A DNA stretch of 64,000 nt from an uncultured Clostridia bacterium (GCA_934271255.1 CAKQQS010000004.1:89611-153610); one strand, 5' to 3'; positions 1 through 9,540 are shown, numbered from the stretch's first letter. Numbers and translations are program-made. The notes: a model not told the origin generated them from the sequence alone.

Positions 1-1
1 G

Positions 2-46
2 TGGGGCTACGGCTATAAACTAGGAAAAACGGAGAGCGACCGATGA
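2..46 (+). CDS. C-terminal end of an OmpR-family response regulator (partial)
   Basis: Only the last 14 codons and the stop lie in the window. They read WGYGYKLGKTESDR. The (R/W)GxGYK(L/F) sequence is the usual end of the winged-helix DNA-binding domain of OmpR/PhoB response regulators. The TGA stop overlaps the ATG of the histidine kinase downstream (ATGA), so the two genes are translationally coupled as a two-component pair. The rest of the gene is off the left edge. Confidence 0.75.
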   Translation, partial: WGYGYKLGKTESDR

Positions 47-1215
47 CGAAAATTAAACTGAAAATAGTTTTGACGTGTTTATGTTCGGTCGCGTTGATTC
101 TTTGCGCGATGCTCGTCGTCGTAAACGTCGTGATTCCGAAAAATCTGGAACGACAAGCGAAAAACGCGATAAAACACGAAGTCGACGATTCTTATGCCGA
201 AAACGAAAAAACCGACGTAAACTTTTTGAGTTCGAGCGTGGCGTATCTGGAACTCGGACACGTAACCGAAGATTTGGTTTATCTTACCGAAACGGAAAAG
301 ACGGTTTTGGCGTTTTGTCAAAATAAAAAACCCGCTCGCGGAGAGTTTTACAAAACGAAAGACAAAAACCGAAACATCGTTTTGGCGGTATACTCTGCCT
401 ACGACAACTCGTCGGAAAAATACGAGTACGTATTGTACGTCGATATAAACGCGATATTAAACTACGTAAGATGGCTGAACAAGATTGTTTGCGGCGCGGT
501 GATATTCGTCGGCGCGGCGATATGCCTGATAGGACTTAAACTCGGCAAGACAATCGAATCGGCGCAGGAAATAAGACACTCGTTTTTTCAGAACGCTTCG
601 CACGAACTGAAAACGCCGCTTATGGCTATTCAAGGATATGCGGAAGGAATACAGACGGGCATTCTGCCCGCAAAAGAATCAGTCGGCATTATTCTGGAAG
701 AAAGCGACAGAATGACGGAACTCATAGAAGAACTGCTTGCGTTATCGAAAATCGATTCCGCGCAAACGAAACCCGAGTTTAATAAAACGGACGTAACGGA
801 AATAATAAAAAACGTAACGTGTTCGTTTACGCCCGTGTTTGAAAACGACGGAAAAGAACTGAAAACCGAACTGTGCGACGAAGCGGTTGTTTTGTGCGAC
901 GTAAAACAAATACGCAAAGCCGTGTCGAATCTTATCGCTAACGCGTTCAAATATTGTAACGGTAAAGTAACCGTCAAATGCGAAACGGAAAAAGAAAAAG
1001 TCCGCATTACCGTTTCAGACGACGGCGACGGAATAGACAAAAAAGACTTGCCGCACGTTTTCGATCGGTTTTATACAGGCAGAAAAGGCAACACGGGCAT
1101 AGGGCTTGCGCTGACGAAAGAAATCGTCAAGGTCCACGGCGGAGTGGTTAAAGCCTATAACGATAACGGCGCGGTGTTTGAAATACTTCTGCCCGAAACA
1201 AAAACGAACAAATAA
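43..1215 (+). CDS. sensor histidine kinase, partner of the upstream response regulator
   Basis: Membrane histidine kinase of 390 aa. Transmembrane helix 1 is about residues 9-31. A sensor region of about 110 residues follows outside the membrane, and helix 2 is about residues 146-166. The H-box NASHELKTP places the phosphorylated His at residue 187. The N-box is NLIANAFKYC (about 296-305), the G1 box DDGDGID (about 326-332) and the G2 box GIGLAL (about 352-357). Only some 20 residues separate helix 2 from the H-box, so there is no room for a HAMP domain. The ATG overlaps the stop of the response regulator. The signal sensed cannot be read from the sequence. A hairpin at 1231-1256 follows the stop. 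Confidence 0.9.
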   Translation: MTKIKLKIVLTCLCSVALILCAMLVVVNVVIPKNLERQAKNAIKHEVDDSYAENEKTDVNFLSSSVAYLELGHVTEDLVYLTETEKTVLAFCQNKKPARGEFYKTKDKNRNIVLAVYSAYDNSSEKYEYVLYVDINAILNYVRWLNKIVCGAVIFVGAAICLIGLKLGKTIESAQEIRHSFFQNASHELKTPLMAIQGYAEGIQTGILPAKESVGIILEESDRMTELIEELLALSKIDSAQTKPEFNKTDVTEIIKNVTCSFTPVFENDGKELKTELCDEAVVLCDVKQIRKAVSNLIANAFKYCNGKVTVKCETEKEKVRITVSDDGDGIDKKDLPHVFDRFYTGRKGNTGIGLALTKEIVKVHGGVVKAYNDNGAVFEILLPETKTNK

Positions 1216-1230
1216 GAAAAAGAAAATCAT

Positions 1231-1256
1231 AACGGCCGTCCGAAAAGGACGGTCGT
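1231..1256. terminator. hairpin after the two-component operon
   Basis: The arms ACGGCCGTCC and GGACGGTCGT pair around an AAAA loop. No T-run follows on the plus strand, so this may be a weak terminator or a transcript-end hairpin. Confidence 0.45.
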
Positions 1257-1270
1257 TCGTATAGCCTTGC

Positions 1271-1549
1271 GGCGGCAGTCGTCGATAAATTGCGGGATTA
1301 GCTTTTGTAAGTCGTGGTCTATGTCTTGTTAAACGGCGATAGTCGTCGATAAATTACGTTTTGTAAGTCGTGGTCTATGCCCTGTTAAACGGCGATAGTC
1401 GGCGATAAATTACGTTTTGTAAGTCGTGGTCTATGCCCTGTTAAACGGCGATAGTCGGCGATAAATTACGTTTTGTAAGTCGTGGTCTATGTCTTGTTAA
1501 ACGGCGGCAGTCGGCGATAAATTACGTTTTGTAAGTCGCGGTTGTATGG
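1271..1549. repeat. 56-bp tandem repeat, about five copies
   Basis: Intergenic minisatellite. Three 56-bp units are contiguous at 1335-1390, 1391-1446 and 1447-1502. A 64-bp variant copy precedes them at 1271-1334, and a partial copy follows at 1503-1549. Each unit contains GTCGGCGATAAATTACG and TTTTGTAAGTCGTGGTC. There are no unique spacers, so it is not a CRISPR array. The units differ by only a few bases. No ORF or promoter is obvious within it. It fills the gap between the histidine kinase and the GH5 gene, which converge on it. Confidence 0.85.
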
Positions 1550-1561
1550 AAAAATGCGTGT

Positions 1562-2929
1562 TTAAGATTGATTTTGCCCGAGCGATAAGCCTTTGAACAT
1601 ACCGTCGATTACGCTTTCGGAAAACCAAAGGGAATTGTTGTCGTATTTAACGCCCGAAAGGTTTTGCATATCGTCGTAAAGTCCGCTTGCTTTATGTCTG
1701 TTTAAAAGTCCGAAATACTCGGTAGTCCAGGACGTGCTTCTCGTATTGTTGTCCCAAACCATAACGCACACGCCGTTTTCCGTAGCGTTTTTGACGAAAT
1801 AGGTCGCGTGGTTTTTTCTGTAAACGTCGTATCCGCGCTTGTTTTTATAAACGCTGCCCCATTCGCTTACGATAACGCCTATTCCCCGTTTGGTATACGC
1901 GTTGCCTATCGCCGTAAACATTGCTTTTATGCCCGACGGGTTGTTTAAGTCGTCGGCTTCTTCCCAAGAAGAATCTTTCCCGAACGAAAACCCGTTAGGC
2001 GAATAAGCGTGAATATTCATCAAAAGTCTGTCGGTCGCGTCGTCCTTGGGAAGTTCGAACCGAGCGATTGCGTTTATCGACTCGTCGTAAGTGAAATACC
2101 CCGTATTCCCGTACCCGCCGACGGACAAAAATCTTCGCGCGTTGCACTTCGAGCCTTGCCCGCGCACTATATCGACGTATAATTGATTGAACTCGTTGAC
2201 GTTTTTAATACATTCTTTATACTCGGTTGCGTTCGTTTGCGGATACATGCTCCACCCGAGTTTTGAATGAAGCGGTTCGTTAAGGTTTTCAAAAATAAGC
2301 CGTTCGTCGTAATCTTTAAACGTTTTGGCGAGTTGTTCCCACACGTTGATAACAAGGCTTTTCGTTTTTTCGTAATGAGCGTCGTCGAGATAATACGCCC
2401 CTATATTCGGCGTGTCCATAATGTTCAGAATGACGAACATATCGTCGTATTCGAACACGTAATCGACTACTTGTTTGATACGGTCCAGCCAGACCTTATG
2501 AATAATCCCGTTTTCGTTCATGTGGTTAGACCAACTTGCGGGGATTCGTATACTGCGGAAACCTTTGTCGTACACGGCTTTTATCGTAGACGGCGTAACC
2601 GCTCCGCGATAAATATCTTGCTGATTTCTGACTTCGCAAAACATTTCTCTGCTATCGAAACCGAGTTCCGCAACGATAGAATTACCGTATTCGGTGTCGG
2701 GATAACCGCTAAGGTTGTTTTCAAACGCGTTGCCGAGATTCCAACCGAGCCCCAACTCCTTTACGAACTCGACGGACGACATTTTTGAATAAACGCTTTC
2801 GGAAACGACGGGCGGTTCGCCCGTATCGACCTTATCTTTGTCGTTATCGGGACTTTGCCCCCCGACCGAACACGCTACGAAAAACAATTGAACGAAAACC
2901 AAAATTAAAGCGAGCAACAATTTTTTCAT
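1562..2929 (-). CDS. GH5-family glycoside hydrolase, exported lipoprotein
   Basis: Protein of 455 aa from the ATG at 2929, which follows GGAAAGAAG; a start 15 codons upstream is in frame but has no such site. A lipoprotein signal ends FVAC with Cys at residue 20. The TIM-barrel core shows NLGNAFE, SIRIPASW, the acid/base motif FENLNEP (Glu218), the NIHAYSP strand, and the nucleophile motif IVSEWG (Glu356). These mark family GH5 endo-glucanase or mannanase-like enzymes acting on beta-glycans outside the cell. One oddity is that the strand that usually carries the paired histidines (VILNIHH) reads VILNIMDTPN here. The substrate is therefore uncertain. The gene stands alone. Confidence 0.88.
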   Translation of the reverse strand: MKKLLLALILVFVQLFFVACSVGGQSPDNDKDKVDTGEPPVVSESVYSKMSSVEFVKELGLGWNLGNAFENNLSGYPDTEYGNSIVAELGFDSREMFCEVRNQQDIYRGAVTPSTIKAVYDKGFRSIRIPASWSNHMNENGIIHKVWLDRIKQVVDYVFEYDDMFVILNIMDTPNIGAYYLDDAHYEKTKSLVINVWEQLAKTFKDYDERLIFENLNEPLHSKLGWSMYPQTNATEYKECIKNVNEFNQLYVDIVRGQGSKCNARRFLSVGGYGNTGYFTYDESINAIARFELPKDDATDRLLMNIHAYSPNGFSFGKDSSWEEADDLNNPSGIKAMFTAIGNAYTKRGIGVIVSEWGSVYKNKRGYDVYRKNHATYFVKNATENGVCVMVWDNNTRSTSWTTEYFGLLNRHKASGLYDDMQNLSGVKYDNNSLWFSESVIDGMFKGLSLGQNQS

Positions 2930-3111
2930 TTTTTCTTCTTTCCTTATCCGTATATTATAAGATAAAAATAACATATATCGCAGAATAAAGATAGAGAATA
3001 TAATATTCGATTTTTTAGAGTTCTTAACTTTTATACCCGCTTTAAGCCCGACGGTTGCGGGGGTAAGGTCAAAAAACTAATAAGCATATTATAAAAAATA
3101 TTAAAACAAAC

Positions 3112-3140
3112 TTGATTTTTAAATAAAGTTATGATAAAAT
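3112..3140 (+). promoter_or_regulatory. promoter upstream of the microsatellite transcript
   Basis: TTGATT (3112-3117), 17 bp, TAAAAT (3135-3140). The predicted start near 3147 would transcribe the AAGC repeat and reach the terminator at 3360. Confidence 0.5.
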
Positions 3141-3242
3141 AATTTTAACAAACGTATCGCTCGGAAACAAAAAAAGCAAAAATAAACCCGAAAGATACGG
3201 CAAAAGGGGTTGACAAAATATGAAAATCGCGCGACAATCGTT

Positions 3243-3316
<74 letters not shown>

Positions 3317-3359
3317 GACCGACGTCTTTGCCCTTTTTGAACATTACGAGTAGCGTTTG

Positions 3360-3401
3360 AACGTTCCGCAACATAGTTTAACTATGGGGCGGGGCGTTTT
3401 T
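3360..3401 (+). terminator. strong intrinsic terminator upstream of the surface-protein gene
   Basis: AACGTTCCGC pairs with GCGGGGCGTT (two G-T pairs). An inner CATAG/CTATG stem follows, with loop TTTAA, and the hairpin is followed by TTTTT. It ends either a short upstream RNA or an attenuated leader. Confidence 0.75.
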
Positions 3402-3563
3402 GCTTTCATAACGTAAAACCGTAACGCTATCGCAACGGGGCTAAGTTCAAAGGCTGCCGAAAGACTATCGCGCGAAAACAAAGGAACAACGCTGTAACAA
3501 AGGCTTTAAGTCGCGCAAACGACTTTAACATATCCCGAAAAAACGTAAAAAGGAGATACGAAT

Positions 3564-6500
3564 ATGACACAGGGAAAAACTAACAGAACAAAAATATTGT
3601 CGCTGATTACGGGGCTTATAACGTGCCTTGCGCTTATGCTCGGCATAGTGTTTGCAAACCCGACAAACACGGCGCGCGCGGAAGAAACAGGCCCGCGCAT
3701 CGTAGTCGGCACTATCACCGCAACCTCAAACGTTGATGAAATTATAGGCTTCGGAAAAAGCGTTGTACGACCGACTTTTAACATAGAAAAAGACGTACCG
3801 GCGCAGTTTAGCACCAGTGGCGACTGGCAAAAGAAGACCGCGACAGGCGGCTGGGATGATTATTCGGGCGCAGCGTTTACGGAAGGGACTTATAGATATA
3901 GAACTCAAATTCGTATCGATAGTTACAGCGGCGGGGGCACAACTCACGTACTTGACAAAAACGGCATTACCGTTACGGTAAACGGCGTAAAATGGGCAGA
4001 CAATTCTATCCCTACGGTTTATGCTGATTATTCGTACGATTGGGTTTTTTCAAAAGAGTATGAAGTAGTTGCTCCGGCAGGCACGCCGCTGGATTTTATT
4101 AAAGACAAAAAATGGGATATCGGCGAAAATTATATAAACAAACCGATAACCGCGTTTTCGGTGGCGGACGGCGCAGCGGAACCCGCCACAAAGGAAATCA
4201 CCCTGAGTGTCGGCAACACGTACGTACTCCCCGCAGACCGCGAAGTAATCAGCGTAATCAGGGCAACTTCAAACATCGGTGAAAAATTAGGTTATGGCAA
4301 ACCCGTGTTTAACCCTTCGTTTACTTTTACGGAAGGCGAGCAGGCAAAGTTTTCCAACACCATGGGTGAATGGTATAAGAAAGCAGGAACGGCTTGGAAA
4401 AGATATGAAGACGCGACGTTTACGGAAGGAACTTACATGTATAAAAACCAACTTCGCATCGAAGACGAATACGGAAGGACTCACGTATTAAACAAAGACG
4501 GCGTATCCGTTTATATAGACGGCGAGTTGCGCGCGGACAACCAAAAACCCGATGCGATTTATAACACTTATTCATACATATACGTTGGCACCGTTGACTA
4601 TGAAGTTGTCAAACCGATCACGGTGGCAATAACCGAAGAGCACGTGCCCGTTACAGACCTGACAAAAACGTACAACGAAACGGCGCAAGAGCCGACATTT
4701 GGCGGAACGCTTGTCAGGGGCGCCGACTACGAAGTAAGTTATGAAATAAAAACGGGCTTAACCGGCGGGCTCGATTTTGACGGCAAACCCGTTGACGCGG
4801 GTACTTACGTTGTTACCGTTACGGGTAAGGGCGCGTATGAAGGCAGTTTCACCAAAGAGTTCGTGATTAACAAGGCAGAGCGATCGGCCGTCCCCGTCGG
4901 GCTTATCGCCAACCCGATTTCGTGCAGAGAAGGTTTTGGCAATATAGACGGCGTTACCACCGCGATGGAATACAGAAAAGTCGGCGACGCGGATTATACG
5001 GCTTGCGCGTCAAGTACGATTACGGGGCTTGAAGCGGGCGAGTACGAAGTAAGATATGCGGAAGACGACAACTATCTGGCAAGCGGCGTTGTAACCGTTA
5101 CCCTTGCCGTAAGCCATAATTTTGGCGAACTTATTGCAGAAGTTCCCGCAACGTGCAACGCAGGCGGTATGAAAGCGCATTATTGTTGTTCGGATTGCGG
5201 AAAGTATTTTGACGAAAGCAAAAAAGAAACGACGGAAGCGGGTTTGACGATTGACGTAAATCCCGACGCTCACACGTTGGGCACGCTTATTGAAGAAGTT
5301 CCCGCAACGTGCAAAGCAGGCGGCATGAAAGCGCATTACAAATGCGTAGATTGCGGACAGTATTTTGACGAAACCAAAAACAAAACGACGGAAGAAGCGT
5401 TGAAAACTCCTATCAGTCCGTACTACGGGCACGATTTTGGTGGTTGGGTAGAAGAAAAGTACGCGACTTGCCAAGCCCCGGGCAGAAAAGGGTACAAACA
5501 TTGTAGTATTTGCGACAAGGATTACGACGCAAGCAATACGGAAATTACCGATTTTGTTATACCTGTCGATCCGGACGGACACGTGTTGGACGATTTGGTT
5601 GAAGAAGTTTCCGCAACGTGCAAAAATACCGGCGTAAAGGCGCATAGAGATTGCAAATTGTGCGGAAAGCATTGCGATCCGATAACCCGCAAAGAAATTG
5701 CGGACTTGACTATTCCTATCACCAACGACCATACCTATGGCGAGTTGATACCCGAAGTACCTGCAACGGCGGAAAAAACCGGCACGAAAAAACACTATAA
5801 GTGTTCGGTTTGCGAAAAACTCTTTGACGAAAACAAAAAAGAAGTTACCGCCGCTAATCTTATTATTCCGAAGATCGGCACGCATAAAGTAACCGTAAAC
5901 GGCGGTACCGGTGGCGGCGAATATGAAGAAGGCGCAAGCGTAACAATAACCGCAACCGTTCCGACGGGTAAAAGGTTTGCGAAATGGACGTCGGAAAGCG
6001 GCGTTACCTTTGCCGACGAAATGAACGTAACTACTACCTTTACAATGCCGGCGGGTGACGTAACCGTTGCGGCAACGTTTGAAGACGAAACGTATATAAT
6101 TACCGTTATTAAAGGAACGGCAATCCCTGAAATGGCAATATATCAAACGGAAGTTACCGTAAAGGCAAACGAGCCTGAAACCGATATGTACTTCGACAAG
6201 TGGAAAGTAGAAGGACTTGACACGACGGGTATGGACTTGACCAAAACGGAAATTACTTTCCGAATGCCGGCAGGTAACGTAACCTTTGAGGCAACCTATT
6301 TGTCTGTTACAAAGTACGGTATAGTTATTGTGGACGGCACGAAAGACAAAGAAGTTGCAAAAGCCGGTGAAACCATAACCATAACGGCAGGCACAAAAGA
6401 AGGAAAGGTTTTTGACAAATGGACTTGCGAAACGGCGGGCGTAATCATTGAGTTTAAAAGCGCGACAAGCGCCAAGACAACCTTTGTAATGCCTGCATGC

Positions 6501-6947
6501 GAAATCGAAATCAAAGCGCATTTCAGAGATGTTGACGCTGCTCCGTCGATTGAAATCAAAGTCAAAGGCGGAACAGGCGCGGGAGTTGTTAAAAAAGGCG
6601 AAAGCATAACCGTTACCGCAAACGAGCCGGCAGAAGGCAAAGAGTTTGTTGGCTGGCAGGACGAAAGCGGAAAAATCGTAAGCGCCCAAAAGGAATATAC
6701 CTTTAAAGTAACGGACGAAAAGACTCTTACCGCCGTGTACAAAAACAAGACTTCGGGCGGCGGCGATATCACCCCGACGCCCGATAAAAAGGACGGTCTT
6801 TCGGGCGGACAAATTGCGGGTATCGTAATCGGAACGGTAGCGGTCGCGGGGCTTGGCGGCTTTGCGATTGTCTGGTTCGTCGTCAAGAAAAAATCTTTTG
6901 CGGATTTAATAGAAGCAATCAAAGGGCTGTTTGCGAAAAAAGAATAA
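3564..6947 (+). CDS. large modular surface protein with Cys-rich repeats, InlB-type repeats and a C-terminal membrane anchor
   Basis: Protein of 1127 aa preceded by AAAAAGGAGA. The signal peptide ends about residue 40 (ARA/EE). Two related modules (ATSNVDEIIGFGK and ATSNIGEKLGYGK) fill about 50-355. An MBG-like module (TKTYNETAQEPTFGG) follows at about 360-437. Five repeats of the form EVPATC-x5-KAHYxC-x2-C-x3-FDE span about 515-770. Four InlB/Flg_new-like beta modules (FxKW...MPAG) span about 772-1075. A transmembrane helix (about 1088-1112) and a basic tail (VVKKK) end the protein. There is no LPXTG motif, so it is probably held in the membrane with a long extracellular stalk. Its role is unknown; adhesion is inference. 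Confidence 0.85.
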   Translation: MTQGKTNRTKILSLITGLITCLALMLGIVFANPTNTARAEETGPRIVVGTITATSNVDEIIGFGKSVVRPTFNIEKDVPAQFSTSGDWQKKTATGGWDDYSGAAFTEGTYRYRTQIRIDSYSGGGTTHVLDKNGITVTVNGVKWADNSIPTVYADYSYDWVFSKEYEVVAPAGTPLDFIKDKKWDIGENYINKPITAFSVADGAAEPATKEITLSVGNTYVLPADREVISVIRATSNIGEKLGYGKPVFNPSFTFTEGEQAKFSNTMGEWYKKAGTAWKRYEDATFTEGTYMYKNQLRIEDEYGRTHVLNKDGVSVYIDGELRADNQKPDAIYNTYSYIYVGTVDYEVVKPITVAITEEHVPVTDLTKTYNETAQEPTFGGTLVRGADYEVSYEIKTGLTGGLDFDGKPVDAGTYVVTVTGKGAYEGSFTKEFVINKAERSAVPVGLIANPISCREGFGNIDGVTTAMEYRKVGDADYTACASSTITGLEAGEYEVRYAEDDNYLASGVVTVTLAVSHNFGELIAEVPATCNAGGMKAHYCCSDCGKYFDESKKETTEAGLTIDVNPDAHTLGTLIEEVPATCKAGGMKAHYKCVDCGQYFDETKNKTTEEALKTPISPYYGHDFGGWVEEKYATCQAPGRKGYKHCSICDKDYDASNTEITDFVIPVDPDGHVLDDLVEEVSATCKNTGVKAHRDCKLCGKHCDPITRKEIADLTIPITNDHTYGELIPEVPATAEKTGTKKHYKCSVCEKLFDENKKEVTAANLIIPKIGTHKVTVNGGTGGGEYEEGASVTITATVPTGKRFAKWTSESGVTFADEMNVTTTFTMPAGDVTVAATFEDETYIITVIKGTAIPEMAIYQTEVTVKANEPETDMYFDKWKVEGLDTTGMDLTKTEITFRMPAGNVTFEATYLSVTKYGIVIVDGTKDKEVAKAGETITITAGTKEGKVFDKWTCETAGVIIEFKSATSAKTTFVMPACEIEIKAHFRDVDAAPSIEIKVKGGTGAGVVKKGESITVTANEPAEGKEFVGWQDESGKIVSAQKEYTFKVTDEKTLTAVYKNKTSGGGDITPTPDKKDGLSGGQIAGIVIGTVAVAGLGGFAIVWFVVKKKSFADLIEAIKGLFAKKE

Positions 6948-6960
6948 AGTAAAAAAATAT

Positions 6961-6994
6961 AAAGAGTCGTTCTCGTTGGGAACGGCTCTTTTTT
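6961..6994 (+). terminator. terminator of the surface-protein gene
   Basis: AAAGAGTCGTTCTC pairs with GGAACGGCTCTTT around GTTG, followed by a T-run. Confidence 0.85.
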
Positions 6995-7128
6995 ACGAAT
7001 AGTTTATTGAAATAAAAGTTGATTTAAGCGGCGAAAAGAGTCGCGGCGGGGTAAAATAAAGTTGCGGCGGGTCGGCGGTAAAAAGAAAAAAGTTTTGAAA
7101 GTCGGGGGTGGCGGTTGCTCATAAATTG

Positions 7129-7157
7129 TTGACTTATCGATATAATTGTAATATACT
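7129..7157 (+). promoter_or_regulatory. feo operon promoter
   Basis: TTGACT (7129-7134), 17 bp, TATACT (7152-7157). The predicted start leaves a leader of about 90 nt before feoA. I could not recognise an iron-regulator box. Confidence 0.75.
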
Positions 7158-7252
7158 GATAAAGGTTGAACCGCGCGGAAGTTTTCGTTTTAAAAAACTT
7201 AGCGCAAGGTCAGGCGGCGGGGGTAATTAAACGCCCGCTATACGGAGAAATT

Positions 7253-7510
7253 ATGACTCTTGATAAAATCAAAGACGGCGAAAAGGCTGTAATTACCAAG
7301 GTAAACGGCGCGGGGATTTTGCGGTGCAGGTTGCTCGATATGGGGCTTATACCCAAAACGCCCGTTATGATAGTGAAACGCGCGCCGATGGGCGATCCGA
7401 TAGAAATAAGGCTTCGCGGATACGAACTTACCATACGTAAAGACGAAGCGAAGAACATCGAAGTCGAAAAGTATATCGAAGCGGTTGCCGAAGGCTCGGC
7501 TGAAAAGTAA
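7253..7510 (+). CDS. feoA: FeoA, ferrous iron transport accessory protein
   Basis: Small cytoplasmic protein of 85 aa with the FeoA SH3-like fold pattern: MTLDKIKDGEKAVI, then ILRCRLLDMGLIPKTPV, PMGDPIEIRLRGYELTIRKDEA. I chose the ATG at 7253 because it follows CGGAG at the right distance and begins at the family start; the open frame runs 29 codons further upstream without a binding site. It is known to support FeoB in Fe(II) uptake. It is first in an operon with feoB, which starts 26 bp after its stop. Confidence 0.92.
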   Translation: MTLDKIKDGEKAVITKVNGAGILRCRLLDMGLIPKTPVMIVKRAPMGDPIEIRLRGYELTIRKDEAKNIEVEKYIEAVAEGSAEK

Positions 7511-7536
7511 TCGCGGGAGAGTCTTGGGAGAGAAGA

Positions 7537-9540
7537 ATGAAGTTTGCATTGATAGGTAACCAGAACTGCGGAAAGACTACGTTGTTTAACGCTCTTACGG
7601 GGGCGAATCAGCACGTCGGGAACTTTCCGGGAGTTACGGTCGATTCCAAAACGGGTAGTATACGAACGCTTAAAGATTGCGAGTTGGTGGATTTGCCGGG
7701 AATTTATTCGCTCCGACCGTATACGGAAGAAGAAATCGTTACGAGAGATTTTTTGTTGAAAGAAAAACCCGACGGTATTATAAATATTCTCGACGCGACG
7801 ACGATAGAGAGAAACCTTTATCTTACGACTCAACTTATGACGATGAAAATACCTATGGTCATCGCTCTTAACATGATGGACGAGATGAGAAACAACGGGG
7901 GTACCGTCGACATCGCCAAAATGAGCGAAATGCTGGGGTGTCCCGTCGTGCCTATTTCGGCGAGTAAGAACGAGGGCGTAGACGAACTCATAAGAGTTGC
8001 GTACGAACAGGCTAAAAACAAGGTTATGCCTAAGGTAACGGATATCTGCGACAAGCAGGAAGCGGTGCACAGGTGTATTCACTCGACGTACCATTTGATT
8101 GAAGACCATGCCGAGAAAATCGGAATCGCTACCAGATTTTGCGTTATGAATCTTATTTACAGCGACACGGATTTTGCCGAACGGTTAGAACTTGACGAAA
8201 ACGAAAAGGAACTCTTGGAGCATAGCATCGTCGAAATGGAAAACGAAACGGGTATGGACAGGGACGCCGCCGTGGCGTCGATGACGTACGAGTTTATCGA
8301 GAAAGTGTCCGCCGCTTGCGTGAAACACAGTTCGGAAAGCAAAGAGAGAAAAAGAAGCGAAAAAATCGATAAGGTGTTGACGAACAGGTGGGCGGCGATT
8401 CCGCTGTTTGTCGTTATCATGGTGGCGATATACGTCCTTACGTTTACTCTTATCGGCGGGTATCTTGGCAAGGGTATAGAGTGGTGCATAGATAAACTGT
8501 GCGCGGTTACTACGAAAGGGTTGAACAAGTACGGTATGAATCCCGCCGTAACCGACTTTTTGGAAAAAGGGTTGTTCGGGGGATTAGGCGCGGTAATATC
8601 TTTGCTGCCCGACGTAGTTATATTGTTTTTCTTTTTGTCCTTGCTCGAAGACAGCGGGTATATGGCGAGAATCGCGTTTATTATGGATAAACCGTTGCGT
8701 AAGATAGGACTTTCGGGCAGGAGTTTCGTGCCGATTATACTCGGGTTCGGTTGTTCCGTCCCCGCGATAATGAGTACGAGAACGCTTGCGAGCGAACGGG
8801 ACAGAAAAGTAACGATAGGGCTTATTCCGTTTATAAGTTGTTCGGCAAAAGCCGTCGTGTATTTTTCAATCGTCAAGTGCGGACTTTTCAGTTTGGGGTA
8901 TCAGATACTTATCATTGCGTGTTTGTATCTGTTCGGTATAATTTTAGGAGTATTGACGGCGTTCGTGTCGGGCAACCTTATTTATAAAGGCAACCCCGTG
9001 CCTTTCGTAATGGAACTCCCCAACTATCGGTTGCCGTCTATGAAAGGCGTGCTGTTGTTGATGTGGGAAAAGGCGAAAGACTTTTTAACGAGAGCGTTCA
9101 CGGTAATATTTTTAGCGACGCTTATCGTATGGTTTTTACAGGCGTACAACTCAAAACTCGTGTTTATCGCGGAAGGTACGGCGGATCAGACGAGTTTGCT
9201 TGCTCATATCGGTAACTTTATCGCCCCCGTGTTTAAGCCCATGGGCATAAGCGACGGGCGCGCGGTGTCCGCGCTGATTGCGGGGTTCACTGCGAAAGAA
9301 GCGGTTATAAGTACTATGGAAATGCTTGCGGGGAGCGGAAATATTGTCGGAATAATCGGCGGTATACCGTCTATACTTGCGTTTTTGACGTTCGTGTTGT
9401 TGTATACGCCCTGCGTTGCGGCGGTCGCGACGATGAAAAAGGAATACAAGTCGGTCTGGAAAACGTTGCTGGTCGTTCTTTACCAGATACTCATAGCGTG
9501 GGTATTTGCCGTTATCGTGTATAATCTGGCGGTGATATAA
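7537..9540 (+). CDS. feoB: FeoB, ferrous iron transporter with N-terminal G domain
   Basis: Membrane protein of 667 aa that imports Fe(II). The N-terminal G domain shows G1 GNQNCGKT (7-14), G2 (GVTVDSKTG), G3 DLPG (52-55) and G4 NMMD (112-115). A helical GDI-like segment leads to the Gate-type membrane core, including GRSFVPIILGFGCSVPAI and TLASERDRK. The usual G1 has Pro (GNPN); here it is Gln. Length is near the family norm for Firmicutes. The start follows GGGAGAG. Its stop overlaps the start of the Cys-rich mini-protein at 9540. Confidence 0.95.
   Translation: MKFALIGNQNCGKTTLFNALTGANQHVGNFPGVTVDSKTGSIRTLKDCELVDLPGIYSLRPYTEEEIVTRDFLLKEKPDGIINILDATTIERNLYLTTQLMTMKIPMVIALNMMDEMRNNGGTVDIAKMSEMLGCPVVPISASKNEGVDELIRVAYEQAKNKVMPKVTDICDKQEAVHRCIHSTYHLIEDHAEKIGIATRFCVMNLIYSDTDFAERLELDENEKELLEHSIVEMENETGMDRDAAVASMTYEFIEKVSAACVKHSSESKERKRSEKIDKVLTNRWAAIPLFVVIMVAIYVLTFTLIGGYLGKGIEWCIDKLCAVTTKGLNKYGMNPAVTDFLEKGLFGGLGAVISLLPDVVILFFFLSLLEDSGYMARIAFIMDKPLRKIGLSGRSFVPIILGFGCSVPAIMSTRTLASERDRKVTIGLIPFISCSAKAVVYFSIVKCGLFSLGYQILIIACLYLFGIILGVLTAFVSGNLIYKGNPVPFVMELPNYRLPSMKGVLLLMWEKAKDFLTRAFTVIFLATLIVWFLQAYNSKLVFIAEGTADQTSLLAHIGNFIAPVFKPMGISDGRAVSALIAGFTAKEAVISTMEMLAGSGNIVGIIGGIPSILAFLTFVLLYTPCVAAVATMKKEYKSVWKTLLVVLYQILIAWVFAVIVYNLAVI

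Noticed and set aside
1271..1549. Possible CRISPR array
   Set aside because: Units are contiguous 56-bp repeats without unique spacers, and no cas genes are near.
3402..3563. Cyclic-di-GMP riboswitch before the surface-protein gene
   Set aside because: The leader looked structured, but the conserved GEMM core bases and stems could not be found.
5010..6812. 600-codon open frame antisense to the surface-protein gene
   Set aside because: Composition is that of a shadow frame (rich in Phe, Arg, Gly), with no promoter or binding site; the sense gene has clear domains.
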